Shown: one piece after another, positions 60,001-64,000 of the stretch
How positions within the stretch are numbered: the stretch's first letter is position 1
Layout: each line of letters begins with the position of its first letter
Translations under genes and position numbers: made by a program
NCBI GenBank assembly: GCA_009741485.1
Contig: CM019236.1
Location: 41,588,805-41,652,804, forward strand
From: Malurus cyaneus samueli
Lineage: Eukaryota; Chordata; Aves; Passeriformes; Maluridae
Direction: 5' to 3'
DNA length: 64,000 nt
Notes under the pieces: model-generated
What the model saw: only the letters and a program-made list of their open reading frames with translations
Told to the model about the DNA's origin: nothing
Databases searched by the model: none

Positions 60001-61433
60001 TGTCATGTCAGGAAAATGTTGGTTGATTCACAGTTGAAGTGGGATTCAGGTTATGTCACTTCTAAATTAGAGCCTATAGATGTGATTCAAGCATTGGTTC
60101 TCTGCTTACAGAAATACAGAATTAGTGAATATTTTGCAGAAGAGGAGTCAGCATCTGGAAGAACGTGGACTGGCAGCTTCCTTACTGCAGAGCCTTGTTA
60201 CTGTGTCCCAGGCACCTCTGCCAACCTCCTCCTGTGCCACAGCTGCTCTGCAGTACAAAAATACACAGTCAAGGGCTTAGCTGCTCACAGAGATTAAGGC
60301 TTACCTTCTGCTGTTCTCCTGAGGCTGAGATAGGTTGGAATCTCAGCACAATCACTTGTTCATTACTATGTCAAGAGGTGTAATTATTCGTTAACAATTA
60401 ATTCATGCAAAATTCATTAACACTTGAAGATCTGTTTAGATGGGCTACTCATCCTGGCTTTGTGCTGTGCCTTGGAAAAGAAAAGCAGGTGTTTACCAAA
60501 CAGAAAGACTGTGTATGCTTCAAAAGGAAGTTTTCAAAATAGATATTAAGTATCCTGTCAGTGTCTCTTTGAGGATGATCTTCTCTCTGCAGAGTTGTCC
60601 ACTTTGGCATGGCTTTACAGTGAGGCATTACTGGCTGGGAAAAAATAATTCATGCTGTAAGGAAAGCATCTGAAAGCTTCTCAAGATAAATACAGATGGC
60701 ACATATGTCCTCTGAAGAGATATGTAAGGCATGAGAAATGTAAACTGAAAATGTGGAATTGTTTCAGGAGTTCAGAAGATGCTGTGGTTGATCTTGTGAT
60801 TTTGTCTTCCTTTTAGTTAGCTTTCTAGAGCAGCATCCAAACTTATCCTGCTGAACATCTGCTTGTGAAACAAGTCCCTGACTAAATGTCATGAAGGGAG
60901 TTGCAGACTTGGCATTACAGTTGCTACTGGTTTTAGCCCTTTTAGCCCACCAGCCCTGTTGTGGGTGACATTTGGAAGCACCAGCCCAAATAATTGATGC
61001 CATATTTAGAGGTGAGTACTTGGTCCTCTGTGCTTTGACAGTACACCCCAAAATCTCTTCTTCCACCTGGATGAGTATTCTCTAAAGGGAGAGATTATCC
61101 TTATTGCTACATTAGGGTGGAAACATTAGTCCTCATGTTTGCAGAGAACAGGGACTGTGCAGGAGAGGATCCTGGAGAATTGTGTCGTAATTTCAGGGCC
61201 CTTCACAAGCTTAAAAAACTGTGAGCAATTAAAATGTTTCTACATTCATGTCAAGATTTTCCCAGATTTCTTTTTGAGAAAGTTGAAGATTTTCCTAAAG
61301 GAGGCTCTGCATTATGTGTAGTCTTTTTTTCCCAGCCCCTTGACAGAGCAACCTCTTTATTCTGACAGTCTGGCAAGCCTGATAAGGCTGATTTAGAGAA
61401 GAAAGAGCAGAGTAAAGTGTGAAGGATAAAACC
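57017..61433. other. Gene-free sequence
   Basis: No gene is supported. A 13-bp tandem repeat lies at 58704-58730 and a looser duplication ('ttccagtaatgaatctc' and 'ttccagtgatgaatctc') near 58579-58620. Open frames at 57797-58207 (-) and 59923-60297 (+) have no codon bias or domain features. Confidence 0.5.
58704..58730. repeat. 13-bp tandem repeat
   Basis: 'tgagatctctgtg' occurs at 58704-58716 and 58718-58730, separated by one base. Confidence 0.9.
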
Positions 61434-61638
61434 AGAGAAGAAAAGAAGAAAGGAAGAAAAGAGAAAGAAAGAAAGGAAGAAAGAAGAGAAAGAAGAAAGA
61501 AGAAAGAAAGAAGAAAGAGAGAGCAAGAGAGAAAGAAGAAAAGAAAGAAGAGGAGAGAGAGAGAGAAAGAAAGAAGAAGAAAAAAGAAAGAAAGAAGAAA
61601 GAAAGAAAGAAGAAAGAAAGAAAGGAGAAAGAAAGAAA

Positions 61639-61712
<74 letters not shown>

Positions 61713-61734
61713 AAAAGAAAGAAAGAAAGAAAGA
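61434..61734. repeat. 301-bp homopurine microsatellite, (GAAA)n/(GAAGAAA)n
   Basis: A and G only, apart from a single C at 61524. The left two thirds are irregular AAG/AAAG units with a GAGA patch near 61552-61567; the right third is near-pure GAAA repeated about 18 times with one AAAAG interruption. The Lys/Glu/Arg-rich plus-strand frame and the Ser/Phe/Leu-rich minus-strand frames (61251-61835) are repeat translations. The tract is triplex-prone. Confidence 0.97.
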
Positions 61735-64000
61735 CACAGTCAGCTGCAGGACTGGACACACCTTCTTTATTGCATCACCACTTTGCATCTTACATTGTCA
61801 TGCTTTACTTCTCAGCACCATTACCTTCAGGCTGAACCAATGCACTGTGATCTCCTTCAGGATCTCTTTTATTCAAGTGTTTTAGACTCATTCTTTGACG
61901 TTCCTGGATTGAAGAACAGAACTTTGCAAAAGCTGTTGTGAAAACGTAGAAGAAAAATAGCTGACAGATAAAAAACTTCTTCCAGTCTATCTAAATTCTC
62001 AATTTTTTTTATTTTCAGCATGCTTCTTTAATTGCGTTCTGCAAGCTCCTTGGACCATGTGAAATACTAATTTTTAAATGCAAGAAATATTTCATTCACA
62101 GAGATAAATGCTATGAAGATTTCTGGACATATCAAACCAAGAGCCAAGAAATCTTTTAATTTAGCATTAGGCATTAGTTATAAAAGCCGTGACCACAGTA
62201 AACTTTTCCAGTATTAATGAGAATGTCCCGTGTTCCCACAAGAGACCCATTGCAATTCAGCAATAATTAATGTACCATTGCAGCAAAGTGTCAATGAAAG
62301 GTCATACATTTTGGTGCTTGTCTTTCCAAAACAATTAAGCGATTAATTACTGTTCTCTAACCTCCTGCTCAGCTAAATGTCTTTCTGACAAAAAAAAACC
62401 CCTACTGTTTCTTTATATCCTGCCATTCCTGTCAAATTATCTATCTGTCCTCTAAGAACGAACATTTTTCTTGGTATCACAGAAATCTCATGCGGAAGAA
62501 GGTAATTGAAATTAACACACTAATAATTCAGCCTGCAAATTTTGCTGTTAGCAGGCCTTTGGTGGTCATAATGCAAAGTAGCTATCCTTTACAAATGGCA
62601 GATACTATTTGTACATGAATATTTTAAATCAATTGTTTATTTCTAGTTTTCTCTTAGCTGATCACTCCAAGTTTCTACACTTAGAATGTGAGTATTCCTA
62701 AATGGGCATAAACATCTGCTTTTCACTTAAGTGTAGGGAGACTTGAAAGTGACGGTACGCTTCTAAGCCTATTTTGTATTCATAGCAGATGATTTTTGTC
62801 TTTGGGGGAGGTTTTTTGCATACCCTGAGAAATGAGGGTTTGTCACTTGCCATGCATATTTTGTTGCATACCACATAGCTGCAGCTGAAGGGGAAGCTTC
62901 CTTGCAGTTCAATCAGAACCTAAAAAATTATGGAAATTTCCACCAGGAGCAGTGTGGCGTGTTGCTGTGATGGAGCATGATCAAGCTGCCGAAGAAAAAG
63001 CTTCTATTTTCAAAAAAACTGAGAGAGAAGGTATTGGCCTGGAGAGAACATTGCTTAGCACAAGAGCAGTGGATCTGTTGGAAAGCTGTTGATGGAGCAA
63101 TAACTACAGCACTTGAACAGTTTATCCACTGAAGTAATTTTATGGTTGCTTAGCATTTAATCAGTTAAAATGACTAACAGATCTAACCTGTGGAGGAAAT
63201 CTGAGATCACGAGACCATGGTATTCTAGAAAAAGTCTCGGCATACCTGGTAATTTATCAAAAAAGAAAACCAAAAAAAAACCCTCTTTTTATAGAGGAAG
63301 CCTCTGCTGTGGCAATACATTCACAGGCTTAACTTTGTCTTCAAAGATATTTTAGCCTGGGCCATTTTTCTCTTTTGGTGTTCTTCCTCATTTCATGTTT
63401 GAAATGTGCATCTGTCTGGAACAGAAACTCGAAAAATTATCTGTCACTGGAGAGGTTTGGTTCAGTAAATGATTATGGAAACCCAGATCTTCCTCTAGGG
63501 AAGTTATTATGGTTGAGGAAGACTCTTCAGTATGAAGAACCTCTCACTGAACAGATTTTACTAAGCCACAGCTCAAATTTGAGAGTGAAGATAGGATTCC
63601 CATAAAAAATTTTCCCTGCAGCACTTTTTCTGCCTGAGTAAGTGCTATCTCCATTCATCTCTGTTTCTGTCCCTGGCAAGGACATTTGTGCAGTTGGATA
63701 CCCAAACCACCACCCAGCATTCATATGGATTTCTAACTGAGGGAGAATGGACAAGACATGCTCTGCAGAGACGTGCAAGAATTTACTTGAACCATCAGTG
63801 TGCTAGAATTTTACTAGCACAGTAAGGTCTATATTCATAGGCCACTTGAGTCACTAGCAGTAATGAATGCAATTTGCCTGAGGTGAAAACATCTTTGTAA
63901 AGTTATGCTAATTTGATATGAACATATTGATGTTTGGAAAATATATATTAATATATCATTGCGTGGAGAAGACTCTTTCTCCAGAGTCCTTTGCTGAGCA
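61735..64000. other. Gene-free AT-rich sequence
   Basis: No gene is supported. The stretch 62150-62360 has a conserved-element look (see its own entry). Short frames at 63.2-63.8 kb overlap on both strands without features. Confidence 0.5.
62150..62360. promoter_or_regulatory. Possible conserved noncoding element
   Basis: Repeat-free AT-rich sequence has clustered homeodomain-type cores, including 'caataattaatgt' and 'caattaagcgattaattac'. This style is common in developmental enhancers of vertebrates. Without a second genome the call is an impression only. Confidence 0.2.

Noticed and set aside
59923..60297. 124-codon plus-strand ORF
   Set aside because: It starts at a non-ATG codon, has no codon bias and no recognisable domain.
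61251..61835. ORFs of 131-154 codons on both strands
   Set aside because: They are translations of the homopurine microsatellite.
1..64000. CRISPR arrays, operons, tRNA or rRNA genes
   Set aside because: No regularly spaced direct repeats, no prokaryotic gene layout, and the only tRNA-like sequence is the SINE head at 56950-57016.

Overview
This window reads as nuclear DNA from a bird, most likely a passerine. The evidence is repeat content. Pieces of CR1, the dominant avian LINE, occur at five places, two of them with the well-preserved CR1 3' end. A minus-strand SINE-like element at 56870-57016 joins a tRNA-Ile-like head to a CR1-like tail, the architecture of the passerine family TguSINE1. 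Faint MIR-like cores are compatible with old amniote sequence. There is no sign of bacterial gene organisation: the longest open frames (up to 197 codons) fall in low-complexity sequence or lack protein-like features.

No complete protein-coding gene can be supported. Most of the 64 kb is AT-rich, repeat-poor, single-copy sequence of the sort found in an avian gene desert or a very long intron. A handful of short stretches resemble isolated exons (open frame, GC-ended codons, splice-like borders): 12986-13110 (+), 20782-21179 (-), 29824-30034 (+), 40332-40405 (+), 51705-51829 (-) and a 28-nt microexon-like segment at 56616-56643 (+). None could be matched to a known protein and they lie on both strands, so they do not assemble into one gene model.

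Layout. 1-16 kb: plain AT-rich sequence with two antisense CR1 fragments near 4 kb, poly-T tracts, a small CpG cluster near 11.3 kb and an exon-like segment at 13 kb. 16-26 kb: a 65-bp CR1 tail, a MIR-like SINE at 20.3 kb, a short tandem duplication and an exon-like minus-strand open frame at 21 kb. 26-40 kb: a possible conserved noncoding element with a hairpin at 26.8 kb, a perfect inverted repeat at 29.0 kb, an exon-like segment at 29.9 kb and T-rich tracts at 35.5 and 36.2 kb. 40.5 kb: a long polypyrimidine microsatellite. 46.2-48.9 kb: the oddest region, a degenerate A/C-rich tandem-like sequence that reappears in inverted, G/T-rich form, with CR1 copies of opposite orientation inside it. 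51-57 kb: exon-like segments, two perfect hairpins and the SINE. 61.4-61.7 kb: a 301-bp homopurine tract with one interruption, followed by sequence with a conserved-element look.

The best leads are the inverted A/C-G/T island (46.2-48.9 kb), the tRNA-Ile/CR1 SINE as a lineage marker, the two long polypurine/polypyrimidine tracts, the perfect hairpins, and the isolated exon-like segments. All calls come from reading the sequence and from remembered family consensus; no alignment or database search was run.
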